A DNA stretch of 64,000 bases from Phycisphaerae bacterium (lineage in GTDB: Bacteria; Planctomycetota; Phycisphaerae; UBA1845; UTPLA1). A model generated the notes under the pieces. That model did no database searches. It was not told the DNA's origin and saw only the letters and a list, made by a program, of their open reading frames with translations. A program made the position numbers and the translations under genes. This document shows, one piece after another, positions 49,667 to 58,539 of this stretch; the stretch's first letter is position 1; each line of letters opens with the position of its first letter. The DNA lies in contig DATEMU010000003.1 in the NCBI GenBank assembly GCA_035275405.1, forward strand, positions 930,001 through 994,000, written 5' to 3'.

Positions 49667-50469
49667 GAGAATCTACCCAGTCCTTTTGCCCTGATGCAGG
49701 CGTCAATGATGGCGGCGAAATCGGTCGCCTTGAGGCTGGCGCCCCCAACGAGGGCCCCATCCACATTGGGGCACTTCATTAACGCCGCCGCGTTATCCGG
49801 TTTGACACTCCCCCCGTATTGTATACGAATTTCCTCGGCCACGCCCCTGCCGAATCGCTCGGCCAGAAGTGTACGGATGTGCAAGTGCGCTTGCTCCGCC
49901 TGGTCGGTCGTGGCGTTTCGGCCGGTCCCGATCGCCCAGACGGGCTCGTAGGCGACGACGAAATTCGCTGAGGCGTCGATGCCGGCGAGGCTCCCGGTGA
50001 TTTGCCGCGTCAGGACGGACTCGGTTTGGCCGGAGTCCCGCTCCTCCAGCGTCTCACCGACGCAGACGATCGGCGTTAATCCGGCCGCCAGAACGGCGCG
50101 GCACTTGGCGGCGATCATTTCATCGGTCTCGCCGTGGATGCGACCGTTCGAATCACGCGGGCCGATCGTATGCCGCCGCTCGCTATGGCCCAGGATGACA
50201 TAGGTGCAGCCGGTCTCCTTCACCATCTTTGCGGAGACTTCGCCGGTAAAGGCCCCTTCGGTCTGCGACCAACAGTTCTGCGCGCCCAATCGGATGGCGG
50301 AATCGGCAATGGCCTTGGCCATCGGAAAAAGATAGATGGATGGCGGACAAACGGCGACATCGATCGGCGGCGCGGCGCCGAGGCGCGTGCGCAATTCGCT
50401 GACCAATGATCGACCCGCTGCCAGATCGAGGTTCATCTTCCAGTTGCCGGCTACAAAAGGGCGTCGCAT
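49663..50469 (-). CDS. tpiA: Triosephosphate isomerase
   Basis: A 268-residue TIM-barrel glycolytic enzyme. The active site is complete: GNWKMN (Lys), GHSERR (His), and the AYEPVWAIGTG catalytic Glu, plus the phosphate-binding IQYGGSVKP near the C-terminus. It is slightly longer than average (~250 residues) because of an insert near SNGRIHGET. It precedes secG, another frequent bacterial pairing. Confidence 0.96.
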   Translation of the reverse strand: MRRPFVAGNWKMNLDLAAGRSLVSELRTRLGAAPPIDVAVCPPSIYLFPMAKAIADSAIRLGAQNCWSQTEGAFTGEVSAKMVKETGCTYVILGHSERRHTIGPRDSNGRIHGETDEMIAAKCRAVLAAGLTPIVCVGETLEERDSGQTESVLTRQITGSLAGIDASANFVVAYEPVWAIGTGRNATTDQAEQAHLHIRTLLAERFGRGVAEEIRIQYGGSVKPDNAAALMKCPNVDGALVGGASLKATDFAAIIDACIRAKGLGRFS

Positions 50470-50497
50470 CTCATCTGCCTTCCACCAAAAGCGGCCG

Positions 50498-51577
50498 TCA
50501 TGCCGCCAGAACTTCCGTCGCCTTGGGATACGACCCCAATACCCGCAGCGTCTGACAATGTCGCCGGGCTTCGTCGAGCGCGATTTTCACGGGCGGATCG
50601 GCCTCATGGCCGTCCAGGTCTACGAAAAAGTTGTAGTTCAGCTCCGCCGTGGCGCTGGGCCGCGACGTAATCATGGTCATATTGATCCCGGCCTTCTGAA
50701 AAACAAGCAACACGTCCACCAGTGCGCCCGCCTGGTGGGCCGTGGTAAACATCAGGCTCGTCCGGTCGCGTCCCGTGGGATTCGGCGGCTGCCCGCCGAG
50801 GACAAAAAAACGCGTTGCGTTATCGGGATGATCCTCAATGTGTTCCGCCAGGATCGCCAGTCCGTGAAAGCGCGCCGCTAGCTTGCTGCCGACCGCCGCC
50901 GCGCGGGGCTGTGAGGCCGCGAGTTCGGCGGCCTTGCTGGTGCTGGGCGCCCCGGCGGTTCGCCCCGACAGCCCGGTCTCGGTCAGCCATCGCTGGCACT
51001 GCGCCAGTGCTTCGGGGCGGGAGTAAACCACTTCGATCTCGTCCTGACGGCACTTGGCCAAGAGGTTGTGATGGATCGCCCGCTGAATCTCGGAACATAT
51101 CCGTACATCGTGCGTGCAAAAGGAATCGAGCGTGTCGAGGACCGCGCCGGCGGTGGAATTCTCCACCGGCACCACGCCGTAATCGACGTGCGCGCGGGTG
51201 ATCTCGTCGAAGACCGCCCCGATATCGCTCAGCGGCTCGTATTCGACGGACGCGCCGAACTTGCCCATCGCGGCCTCGTGGCAATACGAGCCCTCGGGAC
51301 CGAGGTAACCGACGCGAGGCGCCCGCTCCAGGGCGAACGACGCCGACATTAATTCGCGATAAATCGACAAGAGCGAGTCCCGGGACAGAGGGCCCCCGGA
51401 CAAGGCGGTGACCCGATCCAGCACTTCGCGCTCCCGATCGGCGGAAAAAACAGCCGCGCCGGACGCCGTCTTAAGCCGCCCGATCTCGACGGCCGCCCGG
51501 GCCCGCGCGTTGAGGAGCCCGACAATCTCGTCGTCGAGGCGATCGATGCTCTGCCGAAGTTCCTGTAACGTCGCCAT
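50498..51577 (-). CDS. pheA: Chorismate mutase/prephenate dehydratase (P-protein)
   Basis: A 359-residue bifunctional enzyme of phenylalanine synthesis. Start 51577 (MATLQELRQSIDRLDDEIV) fits the AroQ chorismate mutase domain (~1-85), followed by the prephenate dehydratase domain (GYLGPEGSYCHEAA, VPVENSTAGAV, and the catalytic-type NATRFFVL). A C-terminal ACT domain (~280-340) carries TSRPSATAELNYNFFVDLDG for feedback regulation by phenylalanine. The frame upstream of 51577 has no conserved residues. Confidence 0.95.
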   Translation of the reverse strand: MATLQELRQSIDRLDDEIVGLLNARARAAVEIGRLKTASGAAVFSADREREVLDRVTALSGGPLSRDSLLSIYRELMSASFALERAPRVGYLGPEGSYCHEAAMGKFGASVEYEPLSDIGAVFDEITRAHVDYGVVPVENSTAGAVLDTLDSFCTHDVRICSEIQRAIHHNLLAKCRQDEIEVVYSRPEALAQCQRWLTETGLSGRTAGAPSTSKAAELAASQPRAAAVGSKLAARFHGLAILAEHIEDHPDNATRFFVLGGQPPNPTGRDRTSLMFTTAHQAGALVDVLLVFQKAGINMTMITSRPSATAELNYNFFVDLDGHEADPPVKIALDEARRHCQTLRVLGSYPKATEVLAA

Positions 51578-51925
51578 CCGGTGCCGTGTCCGCTGGGGTT
51601 GGGGGAATCTGCCGAAACACGCCATTAGAAGGCATAGCTTCTGTCCTGTCAACGAGTTGTCGTGGCCGCAGGGGTTCAAACCCAGGTCCCGCCGCCACTC
51701 GGAAGGGGACAACGTCACCACCCCAATTTCGGACCATGGCCGGGCAAATTTGATTCGATATCCCATTCTCTCGGACCCACCTTTGGGGATAGAATAGACG
51801 GGCGTAGAGAAGGGGATTTCGCACAACAATCCTCCAGGGGATGCGCCCGCAAAGGTATGAGTTCCCGGCGAATCCGCACTTCGCCGGAAGTGACCCTTAC
51901 TAGAGGTTGAGGAGAGGAATACGCC
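51578..51925. other. Divergent intergenic region between pheA and the secreted cluster
   Basis: About 350 bases with no supported gene. A small palindrome GGGTTCAAACCC at 51672-51683 resembles a tRNA T-arm but lacks the rest of a tRNA. Promoters for both flanks must lie here, but none has a convincing consensus. Confidence 0.4.
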
Positions 51926-54643
51926 ATGATGGTCTTCCCGGAGCGCATCCGCAGATCCCCGGTGGTCTTCTGCGCGGCACTCATCACGGTCGTGTTCGCT
52001 CGATCGGTGCGCGCAGATGATCCGCCAATGGGCGAGATCATTAGCGCGGGCGCAGCGCCATTCACCGAAACACTTGACGACATGATCGCCCGCGATGCGG
52101 CGAACGCGGAGGCACCGCCCGGCGAATCCGCCGGTGATCAGTTCTCAGACCAGTTGATCATCCCCCGGTATCAAGGCAATCCACCCCCAGACTCGGAAAC
52201 TCCCCCTGGATCGCCCGTTGATTCGCCCCCGCAATCGGATCCGGCCCAACTGATTCCACCCCTGCGATTAGCCCCTCCAGCGATTGGCGCGAGTTTCACC
52301 GGCCTTACGTTGCAGGACCAAATTGATAGCTTCGGTTCGGGCATCAGCCCGCCGGAGACGATGGGCGCGATCGGCCCCAATCACTTCGTGGAAATACTCA
52401 GCGGCTCGGTGGCGATCTACACGCGGACGGGCACGCGCCTGTCGCACGTTTCCTCCAACTCGTTCTTCGCCGTGTCCTCGGGCGGAATCAACTATCCGCG
52501 CAATGGGAGTCGTTCTCCACGCATCCTCTTTGATCGCCGAAGCAATCGCTGGTTTGCGTGCATACTCGAAGTCGGCGTGCAAGCTTCCAACAATCAACTC
52601 TTGTTCGCCGTCAGTCGAACCTCGGACCCCACCGGCACATGGGACAAGTACGTCATCCTGATCGGAGAGCCCATCGACGGGCCCATCAGCCATTTCACCT
52701 TCTATCCGACCATGGGCGTCGACGACAACGGCGTTTATTTCGGCGTAACGATCCTTGAAATCCCGGTGGCTACCTTTTTCTCAAAGATCGCGGCCACGCC
52801 CAAGGCGCCGCTGATCGCCATGTCGCCCAGCCTGGGAACCGTCACGCAGTTTTCGGACATCATCGACGTTTATTTGACGCCCCAACCCGCGCACAATCAT
52901 GACATCGTCCCCGCCAATGGGCTGGCCTGGTTCGTCGCCGCATCCGACTCCGCGCTGGCGAATATCCACTATCGTACGTTGATGTGGGTCGCGGGAGCGC
53001 CGGTATTAAGCGGCAACTCCATTCTTAGTACGGCCGCCTATGGCGACCCTGCATTGATGGACGCGCCGGCAAACGGCAGCGCCGTTCCCATCGAAACCGG
53101 TGATGACCGCATGCAGACCGCTGTGATCCGAAACAATCGGCTGTGGACGTGCCGAACGGTCGGACTCAATGGAAGCGGCGGCGCTTCGCCGGTGACTCGA
53201 ACCGGCGCCGAGTGGTACGAATTGAATGTCAGTTCGGCGGCGGCGTCGCTCGTACAGCAGGGTCGCGTTTTTGACAACGCCGCCAACGACCCGCGCTTCT
53301 ACTATTGCCCGTCGATCATGGTCAGCGGGCAGGGTCACGCAAGCATGGGTTTCTCCGGCTCAAAGTCAACGGAATTCGTCGGTGCGTATGCCTGCGGGCG
53401 ACTCGCAACGGATGCCGCGGGGACCATGAGCCCCGTGACGACCATCAAGAACGGCCTTGCGGCCTACCAGATCCTCGATGGCCTGAACCGTAATCGGTGG
53501 GGCGACTACAGCTACACCAGCCTCGACCCCAACGACGACATGAGCATCTGGACGATCCAGGAATTCGCCGCCGCGACGAACATCTGGGGAACCTGGGTCG
53601 CACAGCTTCGTGCTCCGCCGCCGGCGACGCCGGTCAGCACCAACCCACCAGCCCTGGGCGACGTCGCGATGACGACCGACATCATCCTGAATGCTTCGTC
53701 GAGCGCCGGGTCGGGCTTTTTTGATCCCGGTCCCGGCTTTCCCAATCGAATCGCCGTCAGTATCGACGGCTCGGATTTGGTGATTAACAGCGTGACAGTC
53801 AACAGCCCGACCCAGTTGACGCTCAACGTGACCGTTCCCGACAATCCGCTGTTTGGTATTTTTCCCATCACCGTGACCAATCCGGACGGACAGTCCGCGA
53901 CGTCGGCGTCGGGAATACTGGCTGTCCAGTGCGAAGCGGTCTCGCTGGCGATCACGCAGCAACCGGCCGATCATCTGTCCTGCGGCGGCGATACGATCAC
54001 GTTTTCAGTGACGGCCGTTTCCTCCACCCCCCGAACCTATCAATGGCGCAAGAACGGCGAGCCCATCAATAGCGCCACGCAGCCGAGTTACTCCATTGAA
54101 GACTCGGGTATTGACGACGCCGGCCAGTACGACGTGGTCATCACCAGTGATTGCTCGCAAGTAACGTCGCGGAAGGCCTCACTCGTGGTCATTCATCCCT
54201 TTATCGCGGGCAGCCCGGGTGAACTGACGGTAAAAACCTGCACGTTGATTACGTTTAGCGTGGTCCTGGAGGGTTCCCAAATGCTCTCCTACCAATGGCG
54301 AAAAAACGGTGAGCCGCTGGTCAACAGTGACCGCTTGGAAGGCGCCCAGGAAATTACCCTCTCCATTGGTCCGGTTTCCCGGGATGACGCGGGAGTCTAC
54401 GACGTCGTCGTGGAAACGGATTGCGGGGCCATGGTAAGTAATCAGGCCATCCTGGTCGTTCAGGGAAACACGAATCCCGAGGACTGTCCGCAAACGTCGG
54501 CGCAGGGAGTGGAGGAAATCTGCGCGCTGTGCGGGACCAATATGAGCCTTACCCTGACGTTATCGATCGCAGGATGGTGCGCCTGGCGTCGCCGCCACCC
54601 ACGGGGTTCGTCGAAAGCCCCACGCCGCGATCGAGAACCGTAA
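51926..54643 (+). CDS. Large exported Ig-domain protein 1 with Cys-containing sorting-like tail
   Basis: A 905-residue protein starting after GAGGAGAGG. A signal peptide (~1-30, ending VRA) is followed by an acidic/Pro-rich linker and a beta-rich domain of ~430 residues (SPPETMGAIGPNHFVEILSG...RWGDYS) resembling a beta-propeller. Then come an IPT/TIG-like domain (~565-670) and two Ig-like domains (~675-855), each with YQWRKNGE. The C-terminus is tripartite: Cys residues (ICALCGTN), a hydrophobic helix, then WCAWRRRHPRG. That layout is typical of C-terminal sorting signals and is shared with the next two genes. The N-terminal propeller resembles that of the third protein. Confidence 0.75.
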   Translation: MMVFPERIRRSPVVFCAALITVVFARSVRADDPPMGEIISAGAAPFTETLDDMIARDAANAEAPPGESAGDQFSDQLIIPRYQGNPPPDSETPPGSPVDSPPQSDPAQLIPPLRLAPPAIGASFTGLTLQDQIDSFGSGISPPETMGAIGPNHFVEILSGSVAIYTRTGTRLSHVSSNSFFAVSSGGINYPRNGSRSPRILFDRRSNRWFACILEVGVQASNNQLLFAVSRTSDPTGTWDKYVILIGEPIDGPISHFTFYPTMGVDDNGVYFGVTILEIPVATFFSKIAATPKAPLIAMSPSLGTVTQFSDIIDVYLTPQPAHNHDIVPANGLAWFVAASDSALANIHYRTLMWVAGAPVLSGNSILSTAAYGDPALMDAPANGSAVPIETGDDRMQTAVIRNNRLWTCRTVGLNGSGGASPVTRTGAEWYELNVSSAAASLVQQGRVFDNAANDPRFYYCPSIMVSGQGHASMGFSGSKSTEFVGAYACGRLATDAAGTMSPVTTIKNGLAAYQILDGLNRNRWGDYSYTSLDPNDDMSIWTIQEFAAATNIWGTWVAQLRAPPPATPVSTNPPALGDVAMTTDIILNASSSAGSGFFDPGPGFPNRIAVSIDGSDLVINSVTVNSPTQLTLNVTVPDNPLFGIFPITVTNPDGQSATSASGILAVQCEAVSLAITQQPADHLSCGGDTITFSVTAVSSTPRTYQWRKNGEPINSATQPSYSIEDSGIDDAGQYDVVITSDCSQVTSRKASLVVIHPFIAGSPGELTVKTCTLITFSVVLEGSQMLSYQWRKNGEPLVNSDRLEGAQEITLSIGPVSRDDAGVYDVVVETDCGAMVSNQAILVVQGNTNPEDCPQTSAQGVEEICALCGTNMSLTLTLSIAGWCAWRRRHPRGSSKAPRRDREP

Positions 54644-54710
54644 ACTCCCTTGCGAGCCCGAATCAGGTAATATTCGGGCGTGGGATCGCAATGGGGATTG
54701 CTAATTCAGT

Positions 54711-54742
54711 CGGATTTGCTAGAATACGGACCCGTGCGGAAG
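54711..54742 (+). promoter_or_regulatory. Possible promoter before the subtilisin-like gene
   Basis: TTGCTA and TAGAAT, separated by 16 bp, lie in a locally AT-richer stretch about 140 bases upstream of the start at 54876. The match is modest and untested. Confidence 0.3.
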
Positions 54743-54875
54743 GAGTCCCGCGCGACAATCTCTCGGGCGATCCAGGTGAGCCGATCGATTCCCCGGGTGA
54801 TGGGGTTCAAGGGCCGCTTTATGCGTCCTCACGCCGCGCCGCTATTCGCCAATTAACAACGGTAGAGGAGCCGTC

Positions 54876-57800
54876 ATGGAAAGCCGCTGGAGTTCGTGTG
54901 CCTTTGTTGGCATCGCTGTTTTGCTGGCCGCGGTCATTCGATTGCCCGCCGCCGAGCCGGCGCCGGTTGAGCGGTTCGGCAGAGCGGGATCCGTAAAGGT
55001 GAGGATTCCCAGATCCGCCTGGTCCCCGGACCGTCTCAGCGACGATGTTCGCCTCGTCGCGCAATACGACGGCTTCGTCGTGGTCGAAGCTCTGGTCGGA
55101 GCCGTGCCGGCCATCGAGGGCGCACAGATTCTGCACCGCGAGAACCTCGTACTGCTCAACGCCGGCCCGATCGACACGTCACGAAGCGAGGCCCGGCAAC
55201 TGCAACAGCCGCGGGGCGAGTTCGCCGGCCGGCGTCTCCACCTGGTCCAATTCGCCGCGCCCGTTCAGCCGGATTGGTATGCCGAGTTGGAGCAATCCGG
55301 CGCGAGGATCGTCACCTATATTCCGAGTAATACGTATCTGGTACTGGGCAATTCCCAGGAACTCGCGCGGATTCAAGCCTATGCGGACGGCGCCGCCCAA
55401 GTCCAATGGAATGCGGCCTACCTCGATGATTACAAGATTCATCCCGCGGCCCATCCGCAGACCGTCGCCCTCGACACGCCCCCTGGCGTCAACCGAATGT
55501 ATGCACTTCAACTCGTCACGGATCCTGTCGCGAACGCCGATACGTTGGCCGTCGTGGATCGACTCAAGACCGCGCCCATTCGCCAACAGTATGAATTTCT
55601 CGACTATCGAAACATCGTCGTCGAACTTTCCCCCGACGCGGTCCTCGACCTCGCCCGGCAGCCGGACATCGTTTCCATCTATCGTTACGAACCTCCCCGT
55701 AAGAACTGCGAGCGACAAAACCAGATTATTGCCGGGAACCTTACCGGCGCGGCGCCCTCGGGCCCCGGCTATCTCCCCTGGGTGCTATCCAGGGGATTCA
55801 CACAGGCCCAATTCGACGTCTCCAATTTCTCGGTGGACGTGACGGACAGCGGCATCGACAACGCCACCACGTCGCCGAACCACTTCGGTCTGTACGTCAC
55901 CGGGACACCCTCGAACGCCAGCCGCGTTACGTATGCGCGGCTCGTCGGCTCGCCAAACCTGGACAGCACGCTCCAGGGCTGCGACGGTCACGGCAACATC
56001 AACGCCCACATCATTGCCGGATACAGCAACGTCAACGGCTTTCCGTTTCAGGACTCCTTGGGATATCACTACGGCCTGGGCGTGTGCCCGTTTGTGCGGG
56101 TCGGTTCGTCGGTTATTTTTGATCCGAACCTTTTTACATCTCCGAATTACACCACCCTTCAATCGCAGGCCTACGCCAGCGGCGCTCGAATCAGCTCGAA
56201 CAGCTGGGGATATCAGGTCAATCTGGGGGCGTACAATTCCGACGCGCAGACCTATGACGCCCTGGTCCGTGACGCGCAACCGGCCGGGTCCGCCGTGCCG
56301 GCGGCCGGCAACCAGGAAATGGTTATTGTCTTCGCGAACGGCAACCAGGGTTCGGGGGCCCAGACGGTCGGTTCGCCGGCCACCGGCAAGAATGTCATCA
56401 GCGTCGGCGCCGCCGAAAACGTGCAGCCGATGGGGGCGTCGGATACATGCGGCTGGCCCGACTCGGCGGCGAACAACGCCAATGAGATCATCTTTTTTTC
56501 CAGCCGCGGGCCCTGCGCGGACGGCCGGAAGAAGCCGGACATTGTCGCGCCGGGGACCAAGGTCTCCGGCGGAGTCGCCCAGGCGCCCAACCCCGGCCCG
56601 AATGGCACCGCGAATGCGTGCTTCGACGGCGGAGGCGTGTGCGGCGGCGTCGGCAGCCTCTTTTTTCCAAGTGGACAACAGTTCTACACAACGTCGACAG
56701 GCACCAGCCATTCCTGTCCCGCCGTCGCCGGCGGATGCGCGCTCATCCGTCAGTTCTTCATCAATCAGGGCATGCCGGTGCCCAGCCCGGCCATGACCAA
56801 GGCCCTGCTCATCAACTCCGCCCGCTACCTGAACGGCACTGGAGCCGGTGGGAATCTCTGGTCCAACAGCCAGGGCATGGGAGAAATGCATCTCGGAGAG
56901 GCCTTCAATCGGGGAACCGCCACACAGACCATGTTCTATGAGCAGGACACGGTGAATCGGCTGTTTACCGCGTCCGGCCAGTCACACCTGTATGCCGGCG
57001 ATGTCGCCGACGTAACCAAGCCGCTTCGTGTGACGCTGGCCTGGACCGACGCGCCCGGTAGTACCACCGGCGCGGCCCACCGAAACGACCTTGACTTGAC
57101 GGTCACTGTTGGAGGAAACACTTATCTCGGCAACGTATTCACCCTGGCCAACTCCACGACCGGCGGCAGCGCCGATACGCAAAACAATGTGGAGAGCGTA
57201 TTCCTCCCGGCGGGAGTCAGCGGCACGTTGAACGTGACCGTCATCGCCACCAACATTAACTCGAACGGCGTCCCGAATCTGGGAACGGCAACCGATCAGG
57301 ACTATGCGCTCATCCTCGCCAATGTCATGAATTGCGCGCAAATTGCCATCGGCCCGACGGATTTGCCCGACGGCGTTACGGCGACCGCCTACAACCAGAC
57401 GTTGACGGCCCAGGGCGGGACGCCACCCGTGACGTGGTCGGTGGTTTCAGGCGCGTTGCCGACCGGCCTGACCCTCTCCAGCGGCGGTGTCATTTCCGGC
57501 GCGCCGGCATCCGCCGGCGACTTCGACTTCACCATCAGGGCGACCGATGACACGGGATGCACTCAAACGCGGAATTACTCGATCTTCGTTAATTGCCGTA
57601 TCGCGGGAGTGCCCGCCATCACGGCTCAGCCCGCGGACCAGGCGGCGTGCCAGAACGGCGCCGCCGCGTTTTCGGTTGCGGCCCAAAGCCCGACGCCGAT
57701 GACTTTTCAATGGCGGAAGAATGGCGTGGCGATCGGCGGCGCAACGCAATCCACCCTCCAGATCAGCTCGACGAGCGAGGACGATATCGGTGCGTACGAC

Positions 57801-58298
57801 GTCGTCATCCGCAATGAATGTTCGCAGGTCGTTTCGCAATCGGCGTCGCTGAGCATTGTGCAACCCGTTATCGCCGGCAACCCCGGCGAGTTGACCGTCC
57901 AGATGTGTAAGACCATTACCTACAGCATCCTCCCGAGCGGTCAACCTCCGTACACCTATCAGTGGCGAAAGGACGGGACGCCGCTGGTGGACGATGATCG
58001 CTACCATGGAGCGCAGTCCGAAACGCTCTCCATCGGCCCGGTCATCCGCACGGACTCCGGCGCGTATGACGTCTTGGTCACCACGGCCTGTGGAGAATTG
58101 CTGAGCGATGTGGCGGTGTTGGTCGTGCAGGGCACCACAAACCTCAACGATTGTCCGCAACAAGCGTCCCCCGCCAATTCGGGTGGCGTTCCCTGCGCGC
58201 AGGGCGTTTTGGGAATGGGCCTCATGCTCACCGCCTCGATCGTCGGCTGGAGCGCCTGGCGGCGCCGACGTCGATACCGCGAATGGGTCCAGCGGTAA
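54876..58298 (+). CDS. Exported subtilisin-like (S8) protease with Ig domains and sorting-like tail
   Basis: A 1140-residue protein with AGAGGAG before ATG 54876. It has a signal peptide, then a propeptide-like region to ~295. The S8 domain has Asp in VDVTDSGID (~322), His in GCDGHGN (~372) and Ser611 in GTSHSCPAVAG, so it is catalytically complete. It is followed by a jelly-roll-like domain (~675-815), a putative Ig/cadherin-like domain (PVTWSVVSGALPTGL, ~820-905), and two Ig-like domains with FQWRKNG / YQWRKDG. The C-terminus reads PCAQGVLGM, a hydrophobic helix, then WSAWRRRRR. It is probably exported and surface-retained through that tail. Confidence 0.85.
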   Translation: MESRWSSCAFVGIAVLLAAVIRLPAAEPAPVERFGRAGSVKVRIPRSAWSPDRLSDDVRLVAQYDGFVVVEALVGAVPAIEGAQILHRENLVLLNAGPIDTSRSEARQLQQPRGEFAGRRLHLVQFAAPVQPDWYAELEQSGARIVTYIPSNTYLVLGNSQELARIQAYADGAAQVQWNAAYLDDYKIHPAAHPQTVALDTPPGVNRMYALQLVTDPVANADTLAVVDRLKTAPIRQQYEFLDYRNIVVELSPDAVLDLARQPDIVSIYRYEPPRKNCERQNQIIAGNLTGAAPSGPGYLPWVLSRGFTQAQFDVSNFSVDVTDSGIDNATTSPNHFGLYVTGTPSNASRVTYARLVGSPNLDSTLQGCDGHGNINAHIIAGYSNVNGFPFQDSLGYHYGLGVCPFVRVGSSVIFDPNLFTSPNYTTLQSQAYASGARISSNSWGYQVNLGAYNSDAQTYDALVRDAQPAGSAVPAAGNQEMVIVFANGNQGSGAQTVGSPATGKNVISVGAAENVQPMGASDTCGWPDSAANNANEIIFFSSRGPCADGRKKPDIVAPGTKVSGGVAQAPNPGPNGTANACFDGGGVCGGVGSLFFPSGQQFYTTSTGTSHSCPAVAGGCALIRQFFINQGMPVPSPAMTKALLINSARYLNGTGAGGNLWSNSQGMGEMHLGEAFNRGTATQTMFYEQDTVNRLFTASGQSHLYAGDVADVTKPLRVTLAWTDAPGSTTGAAHRNDLDLTVTVGGNTYLGNVFTLANSTTGGSADTQNNVESVFLPAGVSGTLNVTVIATNINSNGVPNLGTATDQDYALILANVMNCAQIAIGPTDLPDGVTATAYNQTLTAQGGTPPVTWSVVSGALPTGLTLSSGGVISGAPASAGDFDFTIRATDDTGCTQTRNYSIFVNCRIAGVPAITAQPADQAACQNGAAAFSVAAQSPTPMTFQWRKNGVAIGGATQSTLQISSTSEDDIGAYDVVIRNECSQVVSQSASLSIVQPVIAGNPGELTVQMCKTITYSILPSGQPPYTYQWRKDGTPLVDDDRYHGAQSETLSIGPVIRTDSGAYDVLVTTACGELLSDVAVLVVQGTTNLNDCPQQASPANSGGVPCAQGVLGMGLMLTASIVGWSAWRRRRRYREWVQR
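57844..58100 (+). repeat. Nucleotide-similar Ig-domain segment, copy 1
   Basis: The last Ig-like domain of the protease gene is closely similar at DNA level to 61550-61790 in the third gene (shared stretches around ATCGCCGGCAA, CCCGGCGAGTTGACCGT and GATCGCTACCATGGA). The more diverged copy in the first gene shows this pair arose more recently or was homogenised by recombination. Confidence 0.7.
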
Positions 58299-58539
58299 GC
58301 GAGAATAGGTTCAAGACCTGTTAACTCCATCTCTCACGCGAGATTCATGAGGGGGAGGGAACGGGATTCTGCCTTGTCCCCCTTCCCGCAGCGTGGCAAA
58401 TAAGTTAGAATGGCTAATCGTGTGGCGGGGTTCCGCACGGCTGACTCTCGGGCGAACGACCGCTTCTGAATGGGTTTTCCCGGGCAAGTTCGTCGCCCAT
58501 CCCCGGCCGCAAATATGAGTCGAGCGGGAGGGCCATCGC

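Noticed and set aside
51660-51690. tRNA-like GGGTTCAAACCC near pheA
   Set aside because: Only a T-arm-like palindrome; no acceptor, D-arm or anticodon arm could be built around it.
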